Source: Chromera velia
Lineage: Eukaryota > Sar > Chromeraceae
NCBI GenBank assembly: GCA_018398765.1
Contig: JAHBMJ010002411.1
Coordinates: 1-19,083 of the forward strand
Direction: 5' to 3'
Length of the DNA stretch: 19,083 nt
Position numbers and translations under genes: made by a program. Below are positions 1 through 11,285 of the stretch, piece by piece. How positions within the stretch are numbered: position 1 is the first letter of the stretch; every line of letters starts with the position of its first letter. The notes below the pieces were generated by a model that was not told where the DNA came from, did no database searches, and was given only the letters and a program-made list of their open reading frames with translations.

Positions 1-29
<29 letters not shown>
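1..29. repeat. (CT)n microsatellite at the window edge
   Basis: Uninterrupted CT dinucleotides open the window and are followed by pyrimidine-rich sequence to about base 60. The tract lies downstream of the last visible exon of the minus-strand channel-like gene, so it is probably inside that gene's next intron. No coding signal is seen. Confidence 0.95.
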
Positions 30-32
<3 letters not shown>

Positions 33-425
33 CTTTCTTTCCTTCCTTCTCCCTCTGTCTCTCGTGTTCTTCGCCTTTCCTATTCTAAACACTTTCCAAG
101 ATCGGCCCGACAAGTCGGTCAGTCAGTTAGGTTGGAAGTGCACAGCCTGGCTTCAAGAAAAGAAAAGAAAGGGAGAAGCCGTCTGACCAACCAACAAAGA
201 ATGGCGCTAGGACAACCAACAAAGGTAGGCACTCAATCCTCTGCACACCAAACAAGTTTTGTTTCGGACCTCTTTTCACCCTTCTCACATCTACATATGC
301 ACACATGTACACACCATATGTATGTCCACTCATGTAAATGCATGGATGAGTGTAATAACGGACCGACCCATAGAGAGAACATTGTCTTCAATGACGGCCT
401 CCCTCTTCACCCTCTTCAATTGCAC

Positions 426-3400
426 CTGAATATTATACCTCCACCAGACCCCCGCAAACAGCAGGAGCGTGCAGGCAGAGCAGAAGAATTGCAACATCAC
501 CACGCTCGCACTGCTCTCATAAACGTTTCTCTCCGGATCCTCTAGAGCCCAGTCTTCCCGGAAAGAGAGTTCTTCCTGCAATCAGTCAAGAGCGAGACGG
601 GGGGACAGCGCACGACGTCAGCGCAAAGTCAGTCAGTCAGTCAGTCAGGCAGGCAGGCAGTCGGTCAGTCGGTCAGTCAGTCAGTGAGTCAGTCGGTCAG
701 TCGGTCAGTCGGTCAGTCGGTCAGTCGGTCAGACGGTCAGTCAGTCAGTCGGTCAGTCAGTCAGTCAGTCAGTCAGTCGGTCGGTCGGTCGGTCGGTCGG
801 TCGGTCAGTCAGTCAGTCAGTCACTCAGTCAGTCAGTCAGTCAGTCAGTCGGTCAGTCACTCAGTCACTCAGTCAGTCAGTCAGTCACTCAGTCAGTCAG
901 TCAGTCAGTCACTCAGTCAGTCGGTCGGTCGGTCGGTCGGTCGGTCAGTCAGTCAGTCAGTCACTCAGTCAGTCAGTCAGTCAGTCAGTCACTCAGTCAG
1001 TCAGTCAGTCAGTCAGTCAGTCACTCAGTCACTCAGTCACTCAGTCAGTCAGTCAGTCGGTCAGTCAGTCAGTCACTCAGTCAGTCAGTCAGTCAGTCAG
1101 TCACTCAGTCACTCAGTCAGTCACTCAGTCAGTCAGTCAGTCGGTCAGTCAGTCAGTCACTCAGTCAGTCAGTCACTCAGTCAGTCAGTCAGTCACTCAG
1201 TCAGTCAGTCAGTCACTCAGTCAGTCAGTCAGTCACTCAGTCACTCAGTCACTCAGTCAGTCACTCAGTCAGTCAGTCAGTCGGTCAGTCAGTCAGTCAC
1301 TCAGTCAGTCAGTCAGTCACTCAGTCAGTCAGTCAGTCACTCAGTCAGTCAGTCAGTCAGTCAGTCACTCAGTCAGTCAGTCAGTCAGTCACTCAGTCAC
1401 TCAGTCACTCAGTCAGTCAGTCAGTCAGTCAGTCAGTCACTCAGTCAGTCAGTCAGTCAGTCAGTCAGTCATTCAGTCGGTCAGTCAGTCAGTCACTCAG
1501 TCACTCAGTCACTCAGTCACTCAGTCAGTCAGTCAGTCAGTCATTCAGTCGGTCAGTCAGTCAGTCAGTCAGTCACTCAGTCACTCAGTCACTCAGTCAC
1601 TCAGTCACTCAGTCAGTCAGTCAGTCAGTCACTCAGTCACTCAGTCACTCAGTCACTCAGTCACTCAGTCACTCGGTCAGTCAGTCAGTCAGTCAGTCAG
1701 TCACTCAGTCAGTCAGTCAGTCAGTCAGTCAGTCACTCAGTCACTCAGTCACTCAGTCACTCAGTCACTCAGTCACTCAGTCACTCAGTCAGTCAGTCAG
1801 TCAGTCAGTCACTCAGTCACTCCGTCACTCAGTCACTCAGTCACTCAGTCAGTCAGTCAGTCAGTCAGTCACTCAGTCACTCAGTCACTCAGTCACTCAG
1901 TCACTCAGTCACTCAGTCAGTCAGTCAGTCAGTCAGTCACTCAGTCACTCAGTCACTCAGTCACTCAGTCACTCAGTCACTCAGTCAGTCAGTCAGTCAG
2001 TCAGTCACTCAGTCAGTCAGTCAGTCACTCAGTCACTCAGTCAGTCAGTCAGTCAGTCAGTCAGTCACTCAGTCACTCAGTCACTCAGTCACTCAGTCAC
2101 TCAGTCAGTCAGTCACTCAGTCACTCAGTCACTCAGTCACTCAGTCACTCAGTCAGTCAGTCAGTCAGTCAGTCAGTCAGTCAGTCACTCAGTCACTCAG
2201 TCACTCAGTCACTCAGTCACTCAGTCAGTCACTCAGTCAGTCAGTCAGTCAGTCAGTCAGTCACTCAGTCAGTCAGTCAGTCAGTCAGTCAGTCAGTCAC
2301 TCAGTCAGTCAGTCAGTCAGTCAGTCAGTCACTCAGTCAGTCAGTCAGTCAGTCAGTCGGTCAGTCAGTCAGTCACTCAGTCAGTCAGTCAGTCAGTCAG
2401 TCAGTCAGTCACTCAGTCAGTCAGTCAGTCAGTCAGAAGAGCTCCCTTTTTTCTCTTCCTTTCAAGGGGCCCTGACCAGGCCCGGCATTTTCTTTCGTAC
2501 ACTGCAGCGTCCAGCCGCGCATTCCTCTTCAATTCAAAGTTCGAACATCGGGTTGGTCAACAGCAACCGATCTCCACATGAATCAGATAAAATAAAATGC
2601 ACGCTCACATTGAAGTAGAGTAAGATCGAATCGTGGATTCCTCCCCTCCCTACTTGAACACTTCACCAATGATTCATTCAGAGATGCACACATGGGGCCT
2701 TCCTGATCATTCCCATGAGCTCATGAGAGAGCAAGAGAGATTGACTGTGCCTCTTCAAAAATCGCTTCGAAACAAAAAGGACTTCGAGAACGACAACTTT
2801 GCGAGCGCGTCGGGTGATTACTCTCCTTATTTTACAGTCAGTGTGCCGTCTATCTGGAAATCCCTCTTCCTCTGTTTGCCCATCTCAGAGAAAACAGAGC
2901 CCCCGTGTATTTCTACCGCTCTCTGTCGTCGATCCTTCACATATGAACATGCGTGAGCTGGGCCTGGCCCATACATATTTGCATGATGCATGCAGATTGA
3001 CTGACTTGCAGAATTGCGAAAAGGATGGAGATCACAGCAACGGCGCCACAGGCGAAATCTGAGCGTCTAAGGTTCTCCAATTCCTTCATAGAGTCTGCAA
3101 CGAAGGCGTGGATCTTGACTCTTCGAATCAGAGGAGATTGGATCTTCAGGAGACGTTCGGACTCAGCCAGACACTTCTGCCTCTCCATCAACTGCTCTCG
3201 CTTGTCGGAAAAGTCAACCGCCTCCTTCGCCTTTTTCCGAATTTCCGCCAGAGTGCTCTCGTCGAGGGGTTTCTTCGTAGATCTTCTTTTCTTCAGTGAA
3301 AAACTTGTCCCCGACTTTTTCCCCCGACCAGTCGCCCGCAGGTACTCCCTCTCGTCATACACAGACTCTCCCCCCGCCTCTGCGGACGGAGAAGAGACCA

Positions 3401-3434
3401 ACTGCACAACCTTCCTTCCCCTCTCTTCCATCAT
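426..3434 (-). CDS. SK-type K+ channel-like membrane protein, N-terminal part (partial, two exons)
   Basis: Exon 1 is 3006-3434 and exon 2 is 426-575, separated by a 2,430-nt phase-0 intron with donor GTCAGT and acceptor TTGCAG. The next donor is at 425 (GTGCAA), and the gene leaves the window to the left. Exon 1 encodes 143 residues from tandem ATGs with purine at -3: a basic Ser/Lys-rich start, a charged helical stretch (about 62-122), then a hydrophobic segment (about 126-143). Exon 2 adds 50 residues with a second hydrophobic segment (about 164-188). The motif RRSDFA before segment 1, EELSF after it, and segment 2 ending in WWRYNIQ align with S1-S2 of SK channels (RLSDYA, ETELSW, YHAREIQ). 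In that family six helices form a calmodulin-gated K+ channel. The pore with its GYG filter and the calmodulin-binding region would lie outside the window, so the family call is an inference. A membrane protein is much safer. No third exon was found in 1-425. Confidence 0.6.
628..2436. repeat. 1.8-kb degenerate (CAGT)n tetranucleotide array inside the channel-like gene's intron
   Basis: About 450 four-base units run almost without a frame break. The commonest unit is CAGT. CACT often alternates with it to give an 8-bp CAGTCACT period, especially at 1740-2220. CGGT is clustered at the left end (about 777-806 and 920-945). Rare variants are CATT (about 1470 and 1542) and a single CCGT near 1831. 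GGCA units lead in at 648-659. The array occupies about three quarters of the intron 576-3005. Read on the gene's sense (minus) strand it is ACTG/AGTG with TGA stops in every frame. Read on the plus strand it has no stops, which creates a long Ser/Gln/Val open frame that is not a gene. Confidence 0.95.
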
Positions 3435-5153
3435 CTTGCTGACTGTGAGACTACAAAAATTCCCCGAAGGACCAGAGAGGCTTCTCCAGGCTCAGAGTTG
3501 AGCGTTTCTCATACCGACTCACATGTACGACGTAGATATGCCCACGTTTGATCGTATTGACAAGTGTGTTGCCCTTGAGCCAAGGCACTCTTCATCTCTT
3601 TGAGCCTCTCGCATGGCCAAGTTGCAAAAAAATCCATCGTATTCACACATGGAAATACTGCCGGCCCACGAAACATGGAACGCACAATTCTACAATTGGC
3701 AATGAAAACAACACGTACACGTATATACGTACATCATGCTGCAATCTCCATGCATATATGCATATACATGCATGTACGTAAAAAAACCATGCATGCATGC
3801 AACCATCTTAAAAATTTCAAGTCAGTTCGCGCGCCTTGCGCGCGGAAGAAAGTCTCCCAGAGTTGGCATGCAGTGATAATTTTCGGCTCCTTTAATCAAG
3901 TGCGCGACTTGCAGCTAAAAGGGCAACTTTTTTTCAAAAACAAATCTGCGGCAGGGGTGGGGATGACGGGAAATTCAAAACTTAAGTGAGTAATGATTAT
4001 GATCCGGTTTCAATACTAGTAGTAACTATCAAAATTTGATAATGATTACCCACTTTAGATAATAATACAAAAATCAAATATAATAGACTCTAGGCTTAAC
4101 CACAATTAAGTAAAGTAAAAAAAGTATAATGATTATTCATTTAAACTAAAAGTTAAAAAAATTAAAATAATTCTAGGAATGATTTTTGTTCGAGAGTTTC
4201 GAAGTTTTTATCAATAATTAAAATTCATTTTAAAGCCGCTGCCTAAGTTTTTTAGTCATATGATCAGGTGTTTACAACTAAAAATAAGCTAGTAAAAAAA
4301 TGAAACACACAGCAATTAAAATATAATAATTTACAGAAATATGCTAGTAAGTATGTTGTTTAGTGTAATACTTTTGTTTGACTTCATTTGATGCTAGATT
4401 TGATGACACATACTTTTTGGAAGTTTCCTTCTCTTAGTGAGTACTACCTTTGTACAAGAACCAGAGGAAAGAAGACACAAAAATCTGTGTCTTTTGATTG
4501 ATCAGCGTGATCGATCAAGCAGTATCAAGCAGCGACTGATCGACCGTCCGATACACGGACCGAGAGAAGGTCGCAGGGTGCCGTCAGTCGAGACAAAAGA
4601 ACGATCCAACCCGGGGCAGGATTTCAGGAGACGCATTCGATCGATCATTCTTCTCCACTCAAAGGACGCACGAGCGAGTACCCGTGCAGATGACAAGGCA
4701 TGTGAAAAGCCTCCGCCGGACACTCAAGCACCAATCTGAAGCAAGAAAGGGAGGACACTCACGCACCCCACTCTCTCTCTACCACTCAACACATCCACCC
4801 ACCTCCATTCACTCGACATGCCTGTCTGTCAGCCTCTCCCACCATCCTCCGAAACCCACCAAACCCCCCTTGGTTCGTGAAGCGACAAGCGCATTCCCAA
4901 ACCTCTCCTCTATCTCACCTCTCCGCACGCATTCCTCCCATCCACTCTCTCTTCTTTCCTCTTCTCCAAGATGTATTTCTCCTCTCCTCTCGGCTCTTCT
5001 TAACCCCGCAACCAAAACTGAGCAACCAAGAACTCGCTGCATGGCAGGCCAGGTAGCTGCTGTGGGCTTGCTGTTGTTCGTCTGTCTGTCTGGTCACTTA
5101 TTCAATGCACGAGAGAGGCATTCACGAAATTGTTCCATTAATCGCTCGATCCA
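3435..5153. other. Intergenic region between the channel-like gene's 5' end and the UBX gene's 3' end
   Basis: Both flanking genes are on the minus strand, so this stretch should hold the 3' UTR and terminator of the UBX gene (right side) and the promoter of the channel-like gene (left side). No convincing exon with coherent splice sites or a recognisable protein was found on either strand. Visible structure includes alternating CATGCATG-type purine/pyrimidine sequence around 3735-3800, a short GC hairpin (GCGCGC, CTT loop) near 3829-3843, the AT-rich block listed separately, and C/T-rich sequence at 4760-5010. Confidence 0.6.
3975..4440. other. AT-rich island
   Basis: Base composition shifts sharply here, to a large excess of A and T with homopolymer runs of A and T, while the flanks are near balanced or GC-rich. 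Microsatellites, abundant elsewhere, are absent. AATGATTA occurs three times (around 3992, 4041 and 4128). No open frame of useful length is present. It could be an AT-rich promoter or origin-like element, a decayed insertion, or a fragment of organelle origin. The sequence alone does not decide. Confidence 0.7.
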
Positions 5154-6188
5154 TCAACCAAGTTTGCGGTGAATGGTGACCTGGGACGAGTCAAGTCCTG
5201 CGTCTGCCAGCGTCGTCTCCATCTGCACTCGGACGGACAGACACACACTCACACACACATATATATCAATATTAATATACACACACACGCATCCATGCTT
5301 AGAGATGCACAGAGTCCCGCATGAAAGTGCCTGGCCCAAAATACCCCTAAGCAATCGTACGTAAACACAGGATGGAAGGAAGGGAATTGAAAGTTCATAC
5401 GTCGTCTGTAAGGGAATTGAAAGTTCATACGTCGTCTGTCTCGGAAGTACAGCACACCTCTGCATGTCTGGGTCCTCCCCCTCTCTCTTCTCTCTGACGG
5501 TCCCTCTGATTTCTCTCTGGGTCCTTCCCATCTCTTCTTGCACTCTTTTGCTCCCAGCCTCTCATTCGAGCTTGCTCGCTGCTTTTCTCCCTCCGCATGC
5601 TTCTTTCCTTCCGATCACTGCCTTCTTAAGTCCGCCCTTCTCGTTCTTCGAATACACATGCGAACACACTCCAAGAGGCGACCACAAACACACGCACACT
5701 CAAACACACATGCATCTAAACAACGCCGATGCACTTTCCTTTCCCTTTCTTCATCCCTCCCTCCCTCCCTCCCTCCCTCCCTCACGGTGTCTTCGCTACT
5801 CCATCCACCTCATTAACTTCCTTTCTTCCTGCATTGACTGACCGAGAAGGTATCTCTGAGCTTCTTCTGAGGGGGCACCAGCAGCTCTACCTCCCCTGCC
5901 CCGAGGCCGTTCAGGGCCCCGCAGAGCGCAAACAGAGCCGCGAGGGTATCGGAGCCCCGCACCCGTCTCACCCGCTTCGAACCGTCCAAATTCACAATGC
6001 GGATCTTCACCACGTCCTTCTCGCTCGCTGCTTCATTCAATTCATTCATTTATTCATTCATTCGTTCTCGCACAGACTCTCTCTCTCTCTCTCACAGAGG
6101 GATATCGCTAGTCTCTGTGCGCCAACAACGGGGCAGAGGGGGATTGCCGATGCAGGCACACGTGTGTGTGTGTGTGTGTGTGTGTGTT

Positions 6189-6219
<31 letters not shown>

Positions 6220-7951
6220 CTGTGTGTTTGTTTGTGTGTGTGAGTGTGTGTGTGTGTGTGTGCGGCAGAGCGAAAGAGAAGAGAAGACTTGCAGACTCAA
6301 ATCAAACACAACGAAGAACGGCCACGAGAAAGGAAGAACGAACCACCAGACAGATAGACAGAGAGAGAGACGCTCTCCCCAAACCAGTATAACCGGAAGG
6401 AAACACTCATCCATCCAAACCAAGGAGGAAACAGAGGCAAAGGCTGACAGACAGACTAAATGGTTTCTTTCCCTCCTTTTCTTCATGAACACAACAGACA
6501 AAAAGAAAGAAAGCAACAAAGACAAAAGAATATCACGACAACTCAGACAAAGTGGGCAGGGGGCCCGAACAGACAGACAGACAGAAAGAGCAGACAGACC
6601 GTCAGGCTCGTCGGGCACTTGAGCAGCAAGCTGAGGAGGAGGGACCGGGGCCGGTGGTGCTGTTCCATTGACCCCAGCAGCAGGTGCTGCACCTGTTGAG
6701 AGAGGGGGAACAGCCGAGGAGGAGGAAGAGGAAGACGACGCGCTGGCTGTCGCTGCGGCAGCCGCCTCCTGGGCCTTCTTCTTCTGCAGGCAGGCAGGTC
6801 GAATAAAAGGCAAACACAGTGAACGGTTGTCTGTACGCAGACTCATTTCGGCCTAGCTCAGTCGAGCCTTTTCCTTCATAATCGACATCTCAGAGGCTCC
6901 TGGTCACTCCGCTCAGAGAAACCACACTCTTCCTTCTTTCCTTGCTTCCTTCCTCCCTTCTTCCACAGTTCCAACACGTGAGCGGCGCCCCACGAAGGCC
7001 AGGTGCGTAGAAGCCCTGAGTGCAGTGGTGCTCAATGACTCCAAAACAGCATCAAGGGAAGTAAGTGTTCTTGCAATTCCTTCCTGAGAGAGTAGCGAAC
7101 TCAAACAAACCTCGTTGACGCACGCACATGTGCCCTTGCTTTCATGCCTACTCCGAGAGCACCAAAAATAAGATGACCCACAAAAACAATAGGGTGGGAG
7201 AGAGTTCATGTCACGCACACTTCGTGCACTGGGCGTTGTGTCCGCACAGATTTCCCCACACGCAGGCAGGACATACAAGTGAATCACACACACACACACA
7301 CACACACACACAGGCAGACGTGCACAGACCGACCAAGGGGTTCATGTTCCCTTCGAGGGTGTGTTTCTCCAGGAATGTCGTCACTGCACTCACTCACTCA
7401 CACAGGCACCAACGTGAATCGAGAGAGCAGAAAGGACATACGTAAGTACCGAAGGAAGGAAGGAAGGAAGGAAGGAAGGAAGGTAATCTCCCGTCCCTGC
7501 CACGCTGCGAGTTGCCCACACAGCCCGAGGGAGGAAGGAAGGGAGGCAGACACTCACTCAAGTCCTCGTCCAATCAGAGAGATCGACCCTCCCTCCCTCT
7601 TGTGTTCAGTCTGTCTGCCAATCCAGGGACGGAGGGAGGGAGGGAGCCCTCCCTCGCACGATCGGACGGATGGGTAAAAGAGAAAGGGAAACGCTGTTTA
7701 TTCCTTCTCTCCGAGTTAAAACCAGCATCCATCGATCCAATACCTGAGTCAGTGACTGTCTCACTGACGCACGCATCGACTGACTGACTGACTGTCTCAC
7801 TGACGCACGCATCGACTGACTGACTGACTGACTGACAGATGTCGGCCGCAGAGAGGGGCTCCTTGAAGACCTTGGGGTCCCATTCCTTCACCTTCCTGCC
7901 TGCGCGTTCATGCACGCATGTGGATCTGCCGATATGTCAGTCATTATCTCG

Positions 7952-7992
<41 letters not shown>

Positions 7993-8514
7993 TGAGAGTT
8001 GGTGTGTGTGTATGTGTATGTGTATGCATGTGTGGACTCACAAGAGATCTTTTGAAAGCCAGTCTAGTCAAACCCATCCATCCATCCATCCATCCATCCA
8101 GTGACTGGGTGATGTTCCGAGCTGGTCCTCGGGTCTTCGAAGTACTGAGGCGTGAGTGAACAACCAAAGAGAAAATTAATTTCAAGCCAGTATTTGGTGT
8201 GTTCTCCCCCCCTTTTTCTTTCTTTCTTTGTTTGTTTCTTTCTTTCTTCGTTCATTGCTTTCGTCTCTCCCCCCAAATGGGTGTCTCTTCCTACCCGTAT
8301 ACAGCTCTCTCTTGTCAACAGACTTACTTCTCTTTTTCTTCAATTTCTCTTCTCGCCACCCTTCCCGACCTCCAACAAGAAAAGAGAAACAGCCTATTCC
8401 CTTTCGACACCCCACCACAAACTAAAAAGAACAAAAAGAAAGCAAAGAAAAACAAAGACAAAGAACAAACCCGTGCGGGGGTCCAGGACACCCACAAAGG
8501 GAGTGTGCTGGGCC

Positions 8515-8547
<33 letters not shown>

Positions 8548-8991
8548 CACAATTTCATCGAAGGATAGGATAGAAGCACACACGCACATCATCAAGCACT
8601 CACAATATCGACTGACAGATACACACACCAACACATAAACAGTGGGCAACTCACGCGTTCTTCTTTCTCTATTTCTCCCCCTTCTCTTGATTCTCTGTAG
8701 CATCATGTGCGGATATGACAAGGAAAAACCCAGGAAGGCAGGCAGGCAGGGACAGAAGCCGTTCCCCCTTCCCCTCCGCATCCCTCTAGCTGAACCACCC
8801 ACACACCCCCTAACGTATATACCCACCCCCCCACGCACCAACCCACCCACTCTGTAGAGGTTCTGGAAGGAGGTCCCTTCATCCGAGTCATCGTCCCGAG
8901 TCCAGAAGACGAAGCTGCCCTTCACCAGATCAGCCACTGTGTCGTCCTTCCAGGTGTCCCTTCGGAGCTGCACACACATGCATACACGCAC

Positions 8992-9043
<52 letters not shown>

Positions 9044-9970
9044 ACATGCTTATTCAGTTGAAAGGAAGAAAAGAAAAAGGACAGGGATGCTGGCGGGAGA
9101 AGAGGAATGATTTCTGACAAACACATTCGCAGCATGCAGGAAGGGGAGAGGACCGGCAGCCCAATGGAAAGTCAGAAAACAAAAAAGGAAAGCAAAAAAA
9201 ATCACTGTAAGGTGCCTTCTTTTTTTCAAATGCCAAAAGGCAGCGTTGCGTTCTTTCTCTCGTCTCGCTTACAGTAGAAAAGAATGTCCCGCAAAACAGG
9301 CGTCGACGTGCTGTGCCTTCTCTCTCCATGACACGGAAACATTTGTCTGTCTCATCGTAATGATCGATCCTTTTGTGACAGACACGTCTGACTTCTCCAT
9401 TTCAATGATATGAACAGAAATGGAAATTGATGACACAATAAAGCACGCCCCGCGAGGTCCTCTTACACGCGGTTTCTGCAAAACTCCTCACGGCCTGTGT
9501 GCAAGGGTCCACGCTCTTCCTCTTCCACTTTTCACAAAAAGAAAAAAAACTCCCTCAATCCAAGGAGACCCCCGCTGACTGATGAAAGAATGAATGAAAT
9601 GACCAACTAAAAAAGAGAGCGGACCTCGTGAGAGACAAATTCCTTCTCTACGTGAATGTGCACAAGGACCCACTTGCCCTCCTTCTCGGCTCTTTCAGAG
9701 CACTGCAGTCACTCACACACGCACAAACGCACTCATTCACACACGCACACAAACAGAGCGAGCGAGCGAGCGAGCGAGAGAGAGAGAGAGATAGAGAGAG
9801 GGAGAGAGATAAGGGCATCGATGGGGGTGTGAGTAGGTCGTTGAGGAACAAGCGGGCAAGCGGGCAGGCAGGTAGAGAGGGAGAGGGAGGGACAGGGACT
9901 TCGGACACAACGTCGACAGCTAGAGAAGAGCGAGAGGGAGGAGACAGAGGCAGAAGAATGAGTGTCTATG

Positions 9971-10032
<62 letters not shown>

Positions 10033-10238
10033 TGTCGACCGCCCCCACATGGACACACAAAGTGATTGACTGATCATCAATAGAACAGAGAGAGAGATAC
10101 AGAGAGAGAGAGACGGGGGGGGGGAAGGAACTCATGGCTGCATGCACCCGATTGTCCTTCCGGCAGAGAGAGTGGGTGCTAAGTTTCCTTCCTTCCTTCC
10201 TTCCTTCCTTCCTCTGGCCCTAGTGCCCCCCTTCCATT

Positions 10239-10272
<34 letters not shown>

Positions 10273-10693
10273 TGTGTGTGTGTATCCGGACAGACAGATC
10301 GGATAGATTGATTGGATGGTGTGAGGGTGGATCCATCCATCCATCCATCCACCAATAATGGAAGGAAGGAAGGAAGGAAACGAACGTCAAGCCAGACAGA
10401 CATCCAAGAAAGAGACAGAAGAGAAAGAGGTAGCGGGAGAGCGACAGACAGACCGACAGACAGACTATATGGCTTCTTTCACTTCTCTCCTTCATGAACA
10501 CTACAGACAAAAAGAAAGAAAGCAACAAAGACAAAAGAACATCACGACAGCTCAGACAAAGTGGGCAGGGGGCCCGGAAGGTGAGAGAGAGTATAGCGCC
10601 CCTGACAGGCCAGACCGACAGAAACAATAGTCAACAAATAATGGTGAGTTCTTCCTGATCGCCTTCAGACAGAGATTCAAGCACGTCATAGAT

Positions 10694-10732
<39 letters not shown>

Positions 10733-10991
10733 CGGTCAGACAGACAGACCTGCTGGAGAGGAAGGGGGCAATTCTCACAGCCGCCGGGCCCGGAACCGTC
10801 GAAGAGCTTTGCAAAGGCTGCACACAGACAGACAGACAGACAGACAATACCCTGTTTTCTTTCCTTTTCTCTTCCTCTCTTTCAGAAGACAGACAGGTCT
10901 AGGCAGACAGGAAGGTGGTGGGCAAGGCGACAGACTGTCCCCCCTCTTGTCTTTCTGTTTCCCGCTGATTCTGCTTGCTGCTCTCCTCACA

Positions 10992-11023
<32 letters not shown>

Positions 11024-11248
11024 AGGCTAACGGACCCATAGAAGGAAGGTTGCTTGATTTTAACCCCTTCTCTTCTCTTCTCGATCATCGGGTTTCTTTT
11101 CCCTTCGCTTTCTTCTCTTAACCAGTCCCTTTACAGTTGCATGCATGGACACAGGCGGGCATTTTGTTTCTGTGCAGACGTGCCAGATTAATTCTTGACA
11201 GAAATCCTGTCAAGATTCTTTCACTTCAGTCCTGAAAGGCCTGACTGA

Positions 11249-11285
<37 letters not shown>

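Noticed and set aside
170-240. Minus-strand stretch after TGTGCAG encoding RIECLPLLVVLAPFFVGW, considered as S3 of the channel-like protein
   Set aside because: It would remove about 20 residues normally found between S2 and S3, and no good donor follows. It may be chance hydrophobicity of intron sequence.
628-2436. CRISPR-like or satellite DNA explanation for the array
   Set aside because: There are no spacers and no constant repeat of 20 bp or more. The unit is 4 bp and variants occur within units, so it is a microsatellite.
684-2618. A 644-codon plus-strand open frame rich in Ser, Gln and Val
   Set aside because: It is a pure product of the CAGT repeat, which has no stop codon in any plus-strand frame. 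It lies antisense to an intron with matching splice sites, and only the last few dozen residues are non-repetitive.
5729-6622. 297-codon plus-strand open frame
   Set aside because: Composed of CT, TG and AGAC repeats, and antisense to the UBX exon 5843-6027, whose minus-strand reading matches a UBX domain.
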